From an uncultured Prevotellaceae bacterium (GTDB taxonomy: Bacteria; Bacteroidota; Bacteroidia; Bacteroidales; Bacteroidaceae): 64,000 nt of DNA. A model generated the notes under the pieces. It saw nothing but the letters and a program-made list of their open reading frames with translations. It had not been told where the DNA came from and searched no databases. Below, one piece after another: positions 35,074-46,181 of the stretch. Position numbers and translations under genes: made by a program. The stretch spans positions 1 through 64,000 of the forward strand of contig CAMVJU010000008.1 in assembly GCA_947167935.1 (NCBI GenBank), read 5' to 3'. Numbering within the stretch: the stretch's first letter is position 1; each line of letters starts with the position of its first letter.

Positions 35074-35874
35074 ATGGAACGTCCGCTGATTCTCATTTCC
35101 AACGACGACGGCTATCAGGCCAAAGGAATCCGCAGCCTCGTCGATATGGTCAAACATATGGGCTACGTCATTGTGTGTGCCCCCGACGGGCCCCGCTCAG
35201 GATATGCCTGCGCCTTCTCTGCCACGACGCCGCTGGTGCTTACCCTTCGCGAGAAGAGCGACGGTGTAGAGATTTGGTCGTGCAACGGCACTCCCGTCGA
35301 CTGCGTGAAGATGGCATTGCACGAGATTGTTCCCCGTCGGCCCGACATCGTTATCGGTGGCATCAATCATGGCGACAATGCCTCAGTGAACACCCATTAC
35401 AGCGGTACGATGGGCGTAGTGATGGAGGGCTGCATGAAGCACATCCCCTCAGTGGCTTACTCCATTTGCGACTACAGCGCCGATGCCGACTTCGAACCCA
35501 TGCGTCCCTATGTGGAGCGTTTCACGGCACAGATATTAGAGGAGGGTTTGCCCAAGGGTGTCTGCCTGAACATCAATTTCCCTTTATTAGAGGAAAGAGG
35601 AGAGAGGAGAGAGGAGAGAGATTACCAAGGCGTGAAGGTTTGCCGCATGGGCTTCGGTTCTTGGCAGAACGAAGTAACGAAATGCCATCATCCACGTGGC
35701 TACGACTACTGGTGGATGGTGGGACACTATCACGACGACGAGCCGGAAGCTACTGACACCGACCGCTGGGCTCTGGATCACGGCTACGTAGCCATCACTC
35801 CCACCCGCATGGATGTCACCGCCTACGAAGCAATGGAATTTCTTAATTCCGAGTTCGTAATTCGTAATTCGTAA
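35074..35874 (+). CDS. surE: 5'/3'-nucleotidase SurE
   Basis: PLILISNDDGYQAKGIRSLVDMV, APDGPRSGYACAFSATTPL, VIGGINHGDNASVNTHYSGTMGVVMEG. Confidence 0.96.
   Translation: MERPLILISNDDGYQAKGIRSLVDMVKHMGYVIVCAPDGPRSGYACAFSATTPLVLTLREKSDGVEIWSCNGTPVDCVKMALHEIVPRRPDIVIGGINHGDNASVNTHYSGTMGVVMEGCMKHIPSVAYSICDYSADADFEPMRPYVERFTAQILEEGLPKGVCLNINFPLLEERGERREERDYQGVKVCRMGFGSWQNEVTKCHHPRGYDYWWMVGHYHDDEPEATDTDRWALDHGYVAITPTRMDVTAYEAMEFLNSEFVIRNS
35589..35623. repeat. Heptamer tandem repeat, 5 units, inside surE
   Basis: agaggaa|agaggag|agaggag|agaggag|agagatt; encodes LEERGERREERD. Confidence 0.88.
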
Positions 35875-35893
35875 TTCGAAATTCGTAATTCCC
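35845..35893. repeat. Heptamer tandem repeat (aattcgt)n, 7 units, spanning the surE stop and abutting the lpxB ATG
   Basis: aattccg|agttcgt|aattcgt|aattcgt|aattcga|aattcgt|aattccc|ATG. Confidence 0.95.
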
Positions 35894-37021
35894 ATGAAAT
35901 ACTACTTGATAGCCGGTGAGGCATCGGGCGACCTGCACGCATCGCGCCTGATGCAGGAACTGAAGAAACAGGACGCCGAGGCGGAATTCCGTTTCTACGG
36001 AGGCGACCAGATGGCCGCTGTAGAGGGCAGCACGATGGTGAAGCACTACCGCGACTTGGCCTACATGGGCTTCATCCCTGTCTTCCTCCACCTGCCCACC
36101 ATCCTGATGAACATGCGGCGCGCCAAAAAGGACATCAAGGCGTGGCAGCCCGACGTCGTTATCCTCGTCGACTATCCCGGCTTCAATCTCAAGATTGCCA
36201 AATACGTCAGGAAGAACGCCATTGCGCCTGTCTATTATTACATCGCGCCAAAAATCTGGGCGTGGAAGGAATATCGCATCAAGAGTATCAAGCGCGACGT
36301 GGACGAGCTATTCTCTATCTTGCCCTTCGAGGTGAACTTCTTTGAAGGCAAGCATCACTACCCTATCCACTATGTGGGCAACCCGACAGCGGATGAGGTG
36401 AGGGAGTTTCTGAAAAGTGAAAAGTCAAGAGAGGATTCTTCACATAAAACAATTGCCATTCTTTGTGGCTCGCGTCGTCAGGAGATTAAGGCCAATCTGC
36501 CGGCTATGCTGCAGGTGACCGACAAATACAGCGATGATTGTCAGATTGTCATTGCAGGCGCACCGAGCATCGATGCCGACTACTATAAGCCATTCATGGA
36601 AGGACACAAAGTCAGCATCGTCTTTAATCAGACCTACAAGTTGCTCTCACAGGCTCACGTCGCTCTTGTCACCAGTGGCACCGCCACCTTGGAGACGGCC
36701 CTTTTCGGCGTGCCGCAGGTGGTATGCTACGAGACGAAGCTCCATTGGTTTTTCAAATGGCTGCGCAAAAAGCTGCTGAAGGTAAAATATGTGTCGTTAG
36801 TCAACCTCATTGCTGACCGCGAGGTGGTGAAGGAACTGGTGGTCGACACTTTCTCAGCTGAGAATATCGAGAAAGAATTGTCCGTCCTTCTGCCCGATGA
36901 CAGTCCGCAGCGCCGCCAGATGTTGGAAGACTACAACGATGTGTGGCAGCGCTTGGGCGACAAGCAGGCACCAAAAGAAGCAGCCCGCATCATCTGCAGG
37001 CTGCTACATAATCATCGTTAA
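35894..37021 (+). CDS. lpxB: Lipid-A-disaccharide synthase
   Basis: MKYYLIAGEASGDLHASRLMQEL, YGGDQMAA, IAPKIWAWKEYRIKSIKR, VTSGTATLETALFGVPQVV. Confidence 0.96.
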   Translation: MKYYLIAGEASGDLHASRLMQELKKQDAEAEFRFYGGDQMAAVEGSTMVKHYRDLAYMGFIPVFLHLPTILMNMRRAKKDIKAWQPDVVILVDYPGFNLKIAKYVRKNAIAPVYYYIAPKIWAWKEYRIKSIKRDVDELFSILPFEVNFFEGKHHYPIHYVGNPTADEVREFLKSEKSREDSSHKTIAILCGSRRQEIKANLPAMLQVTDKYSDDCQIVIAGAPSIDADYYKPFMEGHKVSIVFNQTYKLLSQAHVALVTSGTATLETALFGVPQVVCYETKLHWFFKWLRKKLLKVKYVSLVNLIADREVVKELVVDTFSAENIEKELSVLLPDDSPQRRQMLEDYNDVWQRLGDKQAPKEAARIICRLLHNHR

Positions 37022-37036
37022 TCAATAGACTCTTTT

Positions 37037-39313
<2,277 letters not shown>

Positions 39314-39374
39314 TCAGTGTTTTTCCGTGTTCTTTGCGGAGCAAAACGGCAGAGCCGAGCGCATCCGTTGCTTA

Positions 39375-41069
39375 TTATGGTCTCAGGGCATCGAGCCAGC
39401 AGAGGAAGGCAACGAGTGAGGCATTCCAGTTGATGGCTATCTCGTTGGAGGCGTAGCTCTGCATCACATCCATGTAGGACTCGTCGGGCTCATTTGACGT
39501 GTAGGGCATGGGCATGTCTTTCTTGTCCTGCTGACCGGGATTCGGACCGCCAACAAGCATACCTGGGAAGGGTTTCTCTACGTTGTCGGCCTCCGAGATG
39601 CGGTGGTGGGGATGCATCGGACTCTTGTCGCCGAAGCCCGTCACATAGCAGTAGCCCGTGGCGTTGCGGCCCAGCAGGTAGTCGGCACTCTCAAAGGCAT
39701 AGACACGGTAGGGCTTGCCCGTCAGCTGGTCGGCATAGAGCAAGGCCACAGCCTGGCAACAGCAGAACTCAGCCAGACAGCCCCAGCCGAAGTCGCTCTT
39801 CTTATTGCCATAAGGCGACTGGAAGCACGACTTGTCCACATCCTTCACAGCATCGTCGCAATAGGCCACCAACTGCTGCAACATCGGCTCATACAACGCC
39901 GACTTGTCGCCAGCGGCCAGCCACTCGAAAGCGCCCAGCGAGGCCACATTGCCCCATGTGGGCGTGGTAAAGGCCGCAGGCTGATACTGACGCACGTCGT
40001 CGAGATACTGCTGCTTGCCCGTCAAGCGATACAAGGCCGTAGCAGCCCAAAAGAACTCATCGCGGGCACTGCCGTCGCCGTAAGCACCCGTAGTGACAGC
40101 GGGGGCTTTCAGCTGTTCCTGACGATAGAATGCCGTAGGATTGGCCTTGGCCCATGCGTAGGCACGCTCAGCCATAGCGGCAGCCTGTGCCGAGAAGCCC
40201 GGATAGTCCTGGCCAAAAGGCTCGTAGAGGCGTGCTGCATCGGCCATCACGGCGGCGAAGTCGAGCGTGGCCGTCACGGTCTTCTGCACCACGAAGCGCG
40301 GCTGTTTGCAATCCTTGGGCATGATGAACGCCTCAAAGTTAGGCGTTGTCAGCTTATGGTAGACACCGCCGTCATAGGGATCCTGCATCGTGAGAAACCA
40401 CTGCAGGTTGAACATCATCTCATCCAACAGGTCGGGCGTATGGTTGTTGCTCTCAGGGATGTTGGTGTTCAGACCAGCAAAATAGTCGGGCAACTGCTCA
40501 TAGGCGGCCAGCATCAAGCCGATGCTGAATGCTGAGTTCACCACATATTTATTATAGTCGCCAGCATCGTACCAGCCGTAGGGCGAGCTGATGATCGTGC
40601 CAGCAGGACGCAGCGGCGAGGCGGCCGACGGATGCACCAGCACGTGGGTGTCGGGATGACCCGCAGGACGGTTATATTCGCCCCCCATCGTGATGGGCAC
40701 GCCAGTGCGGATGAGATAAAAGAGGCGCAGCGAGGCCTTGGCGATGTCACTGTAGGGACGCTCGTCCACCAAAAGGCTACACGACTCCTTACCCACGCTG
40801 ACCTGATAGCAACCAACGTCTGCCAGGCTACTTAGGTCAACGACGTAGCGGGTCTTTCCCGACCAAGGCGACACGGCCTTGCGCACCTTCTTCGGCTTCA
40901 CCACCTTGCCCGAGGGCGTCGTCACACGCACCTTGCCCAAGGGATTTGTGCCCTCTACGACAATCATTTTCTCCTGACCGGGATAGCAGCCCACCTGGTT
41001 GTAGCGTATCTGGGCCTGGACACACACTGCGGCACATGCCACGGCCATTGTCAATAATAATCTTTTCAT
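39375..41069 (-). CDS. GH9 family endoglucanase
   Basis: RYNQVGCYPGQEKMIVVEG; GWYDAGDYNKYVVNSAFSIGLMLAAYE; YLLGRNATGYCYVTGFGDKSPMHPHHRIS. Confidence 0.93.
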   Translation of the reverse strand: MKRLLLTMAVACAAVCVQAQIRYNQVGCYPGQEKMIVVEGTNPLGKVRVTTPSGKVVKPKKVRKAVSPWSGKTRYVVDLSSLADVGCYQVSVGKESCSLLVDERPYSDIAKASLRLFYLIRTGVPITMGGEYNRPAGHPDTHVLVHPSAASPLRPAGTIISSPYGWYDAGDYNKYVVNSAFSIGLMLAAYEQLPDYFAGLNTNIPESNNHTPDLLDEMMFNLQWFLTMQDPYDGGVYHKLTTPNFEAFIMPKDCKQPRFVVQKTVTATLDFAAVMADAARLYEPFGQDYPGFSAQAAAMAERAYAWAKANPTAFYRQEQLKAPAVTTGAYGDGSARDEFFWAATALYRLTGKQQYLDDVRQYQPAAFTTPTWGNVASLGAFEWLAAGDKSALYEPMLQQLVAYCDDAVKDVDKSCFQSPYGNKKSDFGWGCLAEFCCCQAVALLYADQLTGKPYRVYAFESADYLLGRNATGYCYVTGFGDKSPMHPHHRISEADNVEKPFPGMLVGGPNPGQQDKKDMPMPYTSNEPDESYMDVMQSYASNEIAINWNASLVAFLCWLDALRP

Positions 41070-41111
41070 AGGTAAGCTTTTGTCATTCTGTTTCTACGTG
41101 CAGACGCCCTG

Positions 41112-41723
41112 TTAGTTCTTTTTCATAAAGAAACCATCGACCGACCAGCTGATAGTACATTTTCCATCGCTGTATACACCAGATTCAACTTCTCTGAAGC
41201 CGCGCGACCGAGCCACTTTAAAGAATTCGTCCTCAGATACCTCACCGGCATAATAGCGTACATGGAGGTCGGGTAATTCATTGCTTGCTCCCACATAAAA
41301 TTCACCGTAATCAGGATGTGAGAACATCATATAAGCTTCCAAGCCCTCAACTTGCTTGTCGCCATCATACGTGAGGCCCTTAATCACCAGCTGTTCGGCG
41401 CAGTATTCCAGGTCTTCATTGACAACGGTCTTGTAGAACACATCGAACAGGGAAGAAACGCTCAGTTCGCTGCTGCCAGCCACGTCCTCGTCCTCATCGA
41501 TGTCTTCCACGTCGAAGTCTTCCTCGTCCATGTCGTCCACGTCGAAGTCTTCTTCGTCGAAGTCGCTGTCATCCTCTATTTCTGCCCTAACCTCTGTTTC
41601 GTCTTCATCGTCGTCGGCAGATTTTTTGTCCTTACCATTGCCGCAAGCCACCAATAGCACCATGGCCAACAGCATGAGAAGAAGCTGTAGCCTACTTGTT
41701 GAAAAAAGATTGTTACGTTTCAT
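41112..41723 (-). CDS. Hypothetical lipoprotein with acidic repeat region
   Basis: LLVACGNGKDKK lipobox; DEEDFDVDDMDEEDFDVEDIDEDEDV. Confidence 0.65.
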   Translation of the reverse strand: MKRNNLFSTSRLQLLLMLLAMVLLVACGNGKDKKSADDDEDETEVRAEIEDDSDFDEEDFDVDDMDEEDFDVEDIDEDEDVAGSSELSVSSLFDVFYKTVVNEDLEYCAEQLVIKGLTYDGDKQVEGLEAYMMFSHPDYGEFYVGASNELPDLHVRYYAGEVSEDEFFKVARSRGFREVESGVYSDGKCTISWSVDGFFMKKN

Positions 41724-41756
41724 TTAAATGATTATTTTTTTGTTAATATTGAGTTG

Positions 41757-42701
41757 CTATTCGACATAGTCTTTCACTATCTTCACCAGCTCTGCAGAGG
41801 GTTGCGTAGCATCGGCGACTGGAACCAAATACCAGCTGACGCTCCACTTGAGCTCCTCGCCGGGCTGCAGCAAGGTGTAGGCGCCCTGACTCTCCAGCTC
41901 GATGTAGGTTTTGCCACGGTTGACGTAGACCTGCACCTCGGCCTCACCAGGAGCGGACTGACCTGCCTGCAAATCATCGAACTCCTTGATCAGCAGCAAT
42001 CCGTCGGCAAAATAGGCCAGCCAGCCCGTACCGTCGGCATTCACCTTGCGATTCTGCGGTGCCTCGTCGGTTTTATACCAGGCAGCGCCGTGAGTACCCT
42101 CGAAGGTCATCACGCCGGCAGGCCAGATGCTGTCGACGGGAGCCTCGAAGAAGATGAGTCCGTCGCCGTTTGGCACACGCGTAATCTCCCACGGAGCCAC
42201 GCTGCGCGGCTCGCTGCCCTCATTCTTAATGGAATAGGTGATGGTGAAAGCCGGCTCATTCCCTTTTCCGCCCATACGAGGATATTCCACCTGAATGTCC
42301 TTGCCCACGCTGAGTCCTAAGCGTTCACACACAGGGCTGGTGATGACCAAGCGGTCGTTGCTCTGTCGCACCACCTTGTAGGCCTGCTTGTCAAACTCAG
42401 GCACGGGAGGCCAGTTCCATTCCTTCTGCGGACTGGTCCAGAACGTGCTGCCGAAGGACTCCGGCCAGCGGCTTTGCGACAGCACTTCCTTGTCCTGATA
42501 CTTCAGCGACAGAATCTTGCCGCCCTTAGAAGCGTTGACGACCATGCTGACACGGCCATTTGAAAGGGTGAACACCTCGTCTCCCTCCCCGATAGGGCTT
42601 GCGTTGAAGTTTGCGGGGAAGTTTCCTTGTGCCAGTGCCTTTTGTTGCGGCAAAATCGCAACACACCCGACCAGCAGGGTGAATAATAAGAATCGTTTCA
42701 T
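41757..42701 (-). CDS. DUF4380-like secreted protein
   Basis: SNGRVSMVVNASKGGKILSLKYQDKEVLSQSRWPESFGSTFWTSPQKEWNWPP. Confidence 0.6.
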   Translation of the reverse strand: MKRFLLFTLLVGCVAILPQQKALAQGNFPANFNASPIGEGDEVFTLSNGRVSMVVNASKGGKILSLKYQDKEVLSQSRWPESFGSTFWTSPQKEWNWPPVPEFDKQAYKVVRQSNDRLVITSPVCERLGLSVGKDIQVEYPRMGGKGNEPAFTITYSIKNEGSEPRSVAPWEITRVPNGDGLIFFEAPVDSIWPAGVMTFEGTHGAAWYKTDEAPQNRKVNADGTGWLAYFADGLLLIKEFDDLQAGQSAPGEAEVQVYVNRGKTYIELESQGAYTLLQPGEELKWSVSWYLVPVADATQPSAELVKIVKDYVE

Positions 42702-42707
42702 AGCTGA

Positions 42708-43889
42708 TTATTTTGCCATATGATAAATTCTTTCCATATCCTCTGCCTTCAGCACCTTCAAGCAGCCGATGCTACGGCGGCCGTCCTGGCAGCACTTGCG
42801 TGTCATCTCCTTGATTTCCTCATCGGTGATGTCGCGGCCAATGAGTTCATGGATGTTGATTGGCATACCAATGGCGTGGTAGAAGCGCTCCATTGCCTCG
42901 ATGCCCTTCAGCGCCGTGCCTTCGGGGTCGGTAAAATCGTTGGGTACATCCATCACGTTGACGGCGAAGCGCACAAAGCGGCGAAGGTTCTCATGCATGG
43001 TATAGCGTGCCCAGCTAGGCCAGATGGCGGCGAGGCCTGCGCCGTGAGTGGCGTCGAACATGGCACTCAATTCGTGCTCCAGCTGGTGCGTGGCCCAGTC
43101 GTCGGCAACGCCACAGCCCGTCAAGCCGTTGTGCATCAGCGAGCCGCCCCACATGATCTGTGCCCTGTAGCGGTAGTCCTCGGGATTCTTCAGCACGGCG
43201 AACACGGCATTCTTGATGTTGCGTAGCATGGCCTCGGCAATGTCCGTAGTAAAGTCCATATCGTCGTCCTTAGTGAAGTAGCGCTCCATCGTGTGCATCA
43301 TCATATCGGTCACTCCAGCAGCCGTCTGATAGGGAGGCAGCGTGAAGGTGCGCTTCGGGTTCATGATAGCGAACTTCGGGCGCGAGAGGTTGTTGCTATA
43401 TCCAAGTTTGATGTCGCCATCCTCGTTAGTGATGACGCTGGCCTCACTCATCTCGCTACCTGCAGCGGGAATGGTGAGCACACAGGCCACGGGCAGCATC
43501 TTCTTCGCCTGGTCCTTGCCCAAATAAAAGTCCCAAACATCACCCTCGTAGGGTACACCGTAGGCGATGCACTTGGCCGAGTCGATGACCGAACCGCCAC
43601 CCACAGCCAGGATGAAGTCGATACCTTCCTTACGGCACAGCTCGATGCCCTGCCTGGCCAGCGATAGCCTCGGGTTGGGCACCACGCCACCAAGGGTAAG
43701 GAACTCTACCCCACCCTCCTTGAGCAGTCTGCACATCTTGTCGAGCAGCCCCGACTTGATGGCGCTTTTGCCACCATAGTGCACCAACACCTTTGTGCCG
43801 CCATATTTCTTCACTAACTGAGCCACCTGCTCCTCTGAGTTCTCGCCGAACACCACTTCCGTCGGTGCATAGAAATTAAAGTCCTTCAT
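42708..43889 (-). CDS. Iron-containing (YqhD/butanol dehydrogenase-like) alcohol dehydrogenase
   Basis: NFYAPTEVVFGENSEEQVAQLVKKYGGTKVLVHYGG; FILAVGGGSVIDSAKCIAYGV; THGAGLAAIWPSWARY. Confidence 0.93.
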   Translation of the reverse strand: MKDFNFYAPTEVVFGENSEEQVAQLVKKYGGTKVLVHYGGKSAIKSGLLDKMCRLLKEGGVEFLTLGGVVPNPRLSLARQGIELCRKEGIDFILAVGGGSVIDSAKCIAYGVPYEGDVWDFYLGKDQAKKMLPVACVLTIPAAGSEMSEASVITNEDGDIKLGYSNNLSRPKFAIMNPKRTFTLPPYQTAAGVTDMMMHTMERYFTKDDDMDFTTDIAEAMLRNIKNAVFAVLKNPEDYRYRAQIMWGGSLMHNGLTGCGVADDWATHQLEHELSAMFDATHGAGLAAIWPSWARYTMHENLRRFVRFAVNVMDVPNDFTDPEGTALKGIEAMERFYHAIGMPINIHELIGRDITDEEIKEMTRKCCQDGRRSIGCLKVLKAEDMERIYHMAK

Positions 43890-44049
43890 TTTCGTTTTGG
43901 TTTTATTGTGTCGTTGGTTTTAGATTCAGTTGTCATTCGACTGCAAAGATACAAATTTTCTTCGAAATCCAATGAAAAGGGGAACTTTTTTTCGTTCCCC
44001 CCTTTATTTTCGTTTGCATGCCAGTTCCAAGCCGTGGATGCCCCTCGAG

Positions 44050-45822
44050 CTATTTCAGGTTCTTGCTCGCTATCATTCCTGCCAAACGGCCATTGACCAC
44101 AATGTCGGCCACACCATTGCCCCCCAGCCGATTGGCACCATGCAGACCACCTGTCACCTCGCCTGCGGCATAGAGGCCAGGGATCGGCGAGCCATCAGCC
44201 CGTAGCACCTGCGTCTCGGCATTCACGCTCAAGCCGCCCATGGTGTGGTGGATGGCAGGTGTGACGCGCACGGCATAGAAAGGTGGTGTCTCCAAAGGTA
44301 CCGTCATCTCCGTGGCACTACGTCCGAAGTCATCGTCGCGTCCCGCCTTCTGCTGGGCATTGTAGCGGCTAATGGTCTCGGAAAGGCTTTCGGCAGGGAT
44401 ACCCACGCGGCTTGCCAGCTCCTCGACGGTGGCTCCCTCGCTGAGCAGATGCTGGTTGGCATAGGTCTCGATGGACGCCAGCGACTGTCGCACAGCTTGG
44501 TCGAAGACGAGGAACACCTCGCCTGCCTCCTGTTTCAGAATGGCTGCCGACACCACATCGCGTGTATCCATCTCGTTGCAGAAACGCTGTCCGCCCAGAT
44601 TCACCAAGATGGCCCCATTGCCCCTCACCGCCTCGGTGATGAGGATATGGTTGGTGGCTTCTGCCGTAGGATGAATCTGGATATTCGCCATTTGGATGGT
44701 TACGCCGCCAATGGCCGTCACCCAGTTGAAGGCATCGCCCGTGGCACCCGGATGGTTCAGTGTGGCAAATCCGCTCAGCGAGGGCTGAAGACTTGTCACC
44801 ATAGCCAAATTGGCCCCAAAGCCTCCTGTGGCAATGATGACAGCCTTTGCGGTGAGCCTGTAACTGCTGCCGTCGGCATTCTGCACCCTTACGCCCGTTA
44901 CGGCATCGCCTGCGGTCAACAGTCCTATGACCTTGTTCGACGTACGTATCTCGATGTTGTCCTTCTCACTGGCCATCTTGAGCATTTTCATCAGATGCGG
45001 GCCGATGGCCGTACCTCCTTTGGGACGATGTGTACGCTTCATGCTGCTTCCGCCCATCAGACCCACGTCGCTCAGGTCGGCTCCAAGTCCTATCAGCCAA
45101 GAGATAGTGATGGGGGCATGCTCCACCAGACTTCTCACTAGCGACGGAATGTTCTGCTGCTTGCCGCCTCGCATGATGTCGTCATAGAACAGTTGCTTGC
45201 TATCCTCGATGCCGAGTGCCCGCTGTACGTCTGTCTCTGCCGCATTGATGCCGCCTGTGGAATAGTTGGTGTTGCCGCCGATGATGCCCTGCTTTTCCAG
45301 CACGACAATCTTCAGGTTTTTATCGGTTTCGGCTGCTGCCACCGCTGCCGATAGCCCTGCTCCACCAGCTCCTACGACAACGATGTCGCAGGTGCCGTCC
45401 CTGTAGGTCTGAGACATTTCCACCTGACTGCCCATTGCTATCAGCAAGGCCATGTTGATGGCATCAATCACGCCCGTTGAAGTCAGTGTGGCACCAGTGA
45501 CACCATCTACCTCGACACTCATCGGTTCCTGCCTGCCTACCGCACTTGCCACAATGCTGTTGATGGCATCTTGAGCGAAGACCGATTCCGACTGGCTGAC
45601 GATGGTGACCTGCTCCACCTGATGGTTCTTCACCACCACCTTGGCAATGATTGTGCCACTGCGCCCCTCGCCGCTACCCGTCCACTCTCCGTCCTGAAGC
45701 AGTTGTTCTGTGGGGGCCGTCGTATTGTCGTCGTCGTTCGAGCATGAAGCCAGCATAACGCCCCATATAATCAGGACGTGCAACGCAAGCAATGGTCTCA
45801 TCAATCTTATCGTTTTTTTCAT
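44050..45822 (-). CDS. Lipoprotein flavocytochrome c/fumarate-reductase-like FAD protein with N-terminal FMN-binding domain
   Basis: LASCSNDDDN lipobox; DGVTGATLTSTGV; CDIVVVGAGGAGLSAAVAAAE; VTPAIHHTMGGLSVNAETQVL...GLYAAGEVTGGLHGANRLGGN. Confidence 0.88.
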   Translation of the reverse strand: MKKTIRLMRPLLALHVLIIWGVMLASCSNDDDNTTAPTEQLLQDGEWTGSGEGRSGTIIAKVVVKNHQVEQVTIVSQSESVFAQDAINSIVASAVGRQEPMSVEVDGVTGATLTSTGVIDAINMALLIAMGSQVEMSQTYRDGTCDIVVVGAGGAGLSAAVAAAETDKNLKIVVLEKQGIIGGNTNYSTGGINAAETDVQRALGIEDSKQLFYDDIMRGGKQQNIPSLVRSLVEHAPITISWLIGLGADLSDVGLMGGSSMKRTHRPKGGTAIGPHLMKMLKMASEKDNIEIRTSNKVIGLLTAGDAVTGVRVQNADGSSYRLTAKAVIIATGGFGANLAMVTSLQPSLSGFATLNHPGATGDAFNWVTAIGGVTIQMANIQIHPTAEATNHILITEAVRGNGAILVNLGGQRFCNEMDTRDVVSAAILKQEAGEVFLVFDQAVRQSLASIETYANQHLLSEGATVEELASRVGIPAESLSETISRYNAQQKAGRDDDFGRSATEMTVPLETPPFYAVRVTPAIHHTMGGLSVNAETQVLRADGSPIPGLYAAGEVTGGLHGANRLGGNGVADIVVNGRLAGMIASKNLK

Positions 45823-45916
45823 ATTTCACTTGTTTTGCTTTCGGATGCAAAGTTACGGTTTTTCTGCGAACTATTGCTAAAAAAGGAACTTTTTTGGCTG
45901 AATGTGGTGAAATACC

Positions 45917-46134
45917 CCCGAAAATGGGGTCTTAACGTTCAAACGTTCAAAGTTCAAAAGTTCAAAACGACACGAATAGGCGCGAATCCTACACAAAACA
46001 CCTATGTTCAGAAAATTAAACAGGCTATTTAGAAAAATCAATAGGCCATTCAGAAAAACAAACAGGCTGTTCAGCTGACATAGAATTGAACTTTTGAACT
46101 TTGAACGTTTGAACGTTAAGGCCCCAATTTCGGG
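45917..46134. repeat. Long inverted-repeat element: 49-bp arms (45917-45965 / 46086-46134), 47/49 identical, 120-nt centre with 21-nt repeats
   Basis: cccgaaaatggggtcttaacgttcaaacgttcaaagttcaaaagttcaa vs reverse complement of right arm cccgaaattggggccttaacgttcaaacgttcaaagttcaaaagttcaa. Confidence 0.95.
46005..46074. repeat. 21-nt tandem repeat, 3 units plus a partial unit, inside the inverted-repeat element
   Basis: tgttcagaaaattaaacaggc|tatttagaaaaatcaataggc|cattcagaaaaacaaacaggc|tgttcag. Confidence 0.85.
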
Positions 46135-46181
46135 CACTTTTCTTGTTTTTTCGTCAGCCTGTTTCAGTCGATGGCTTATCC

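Noticed and set aside
42588-42606. ctccctccccgataggg as a further palindromic-element copy
   Set aside because: Lacks the CCCTCCC/GGGAGGG hairpin and C-rich tail; similarity is only compositional.
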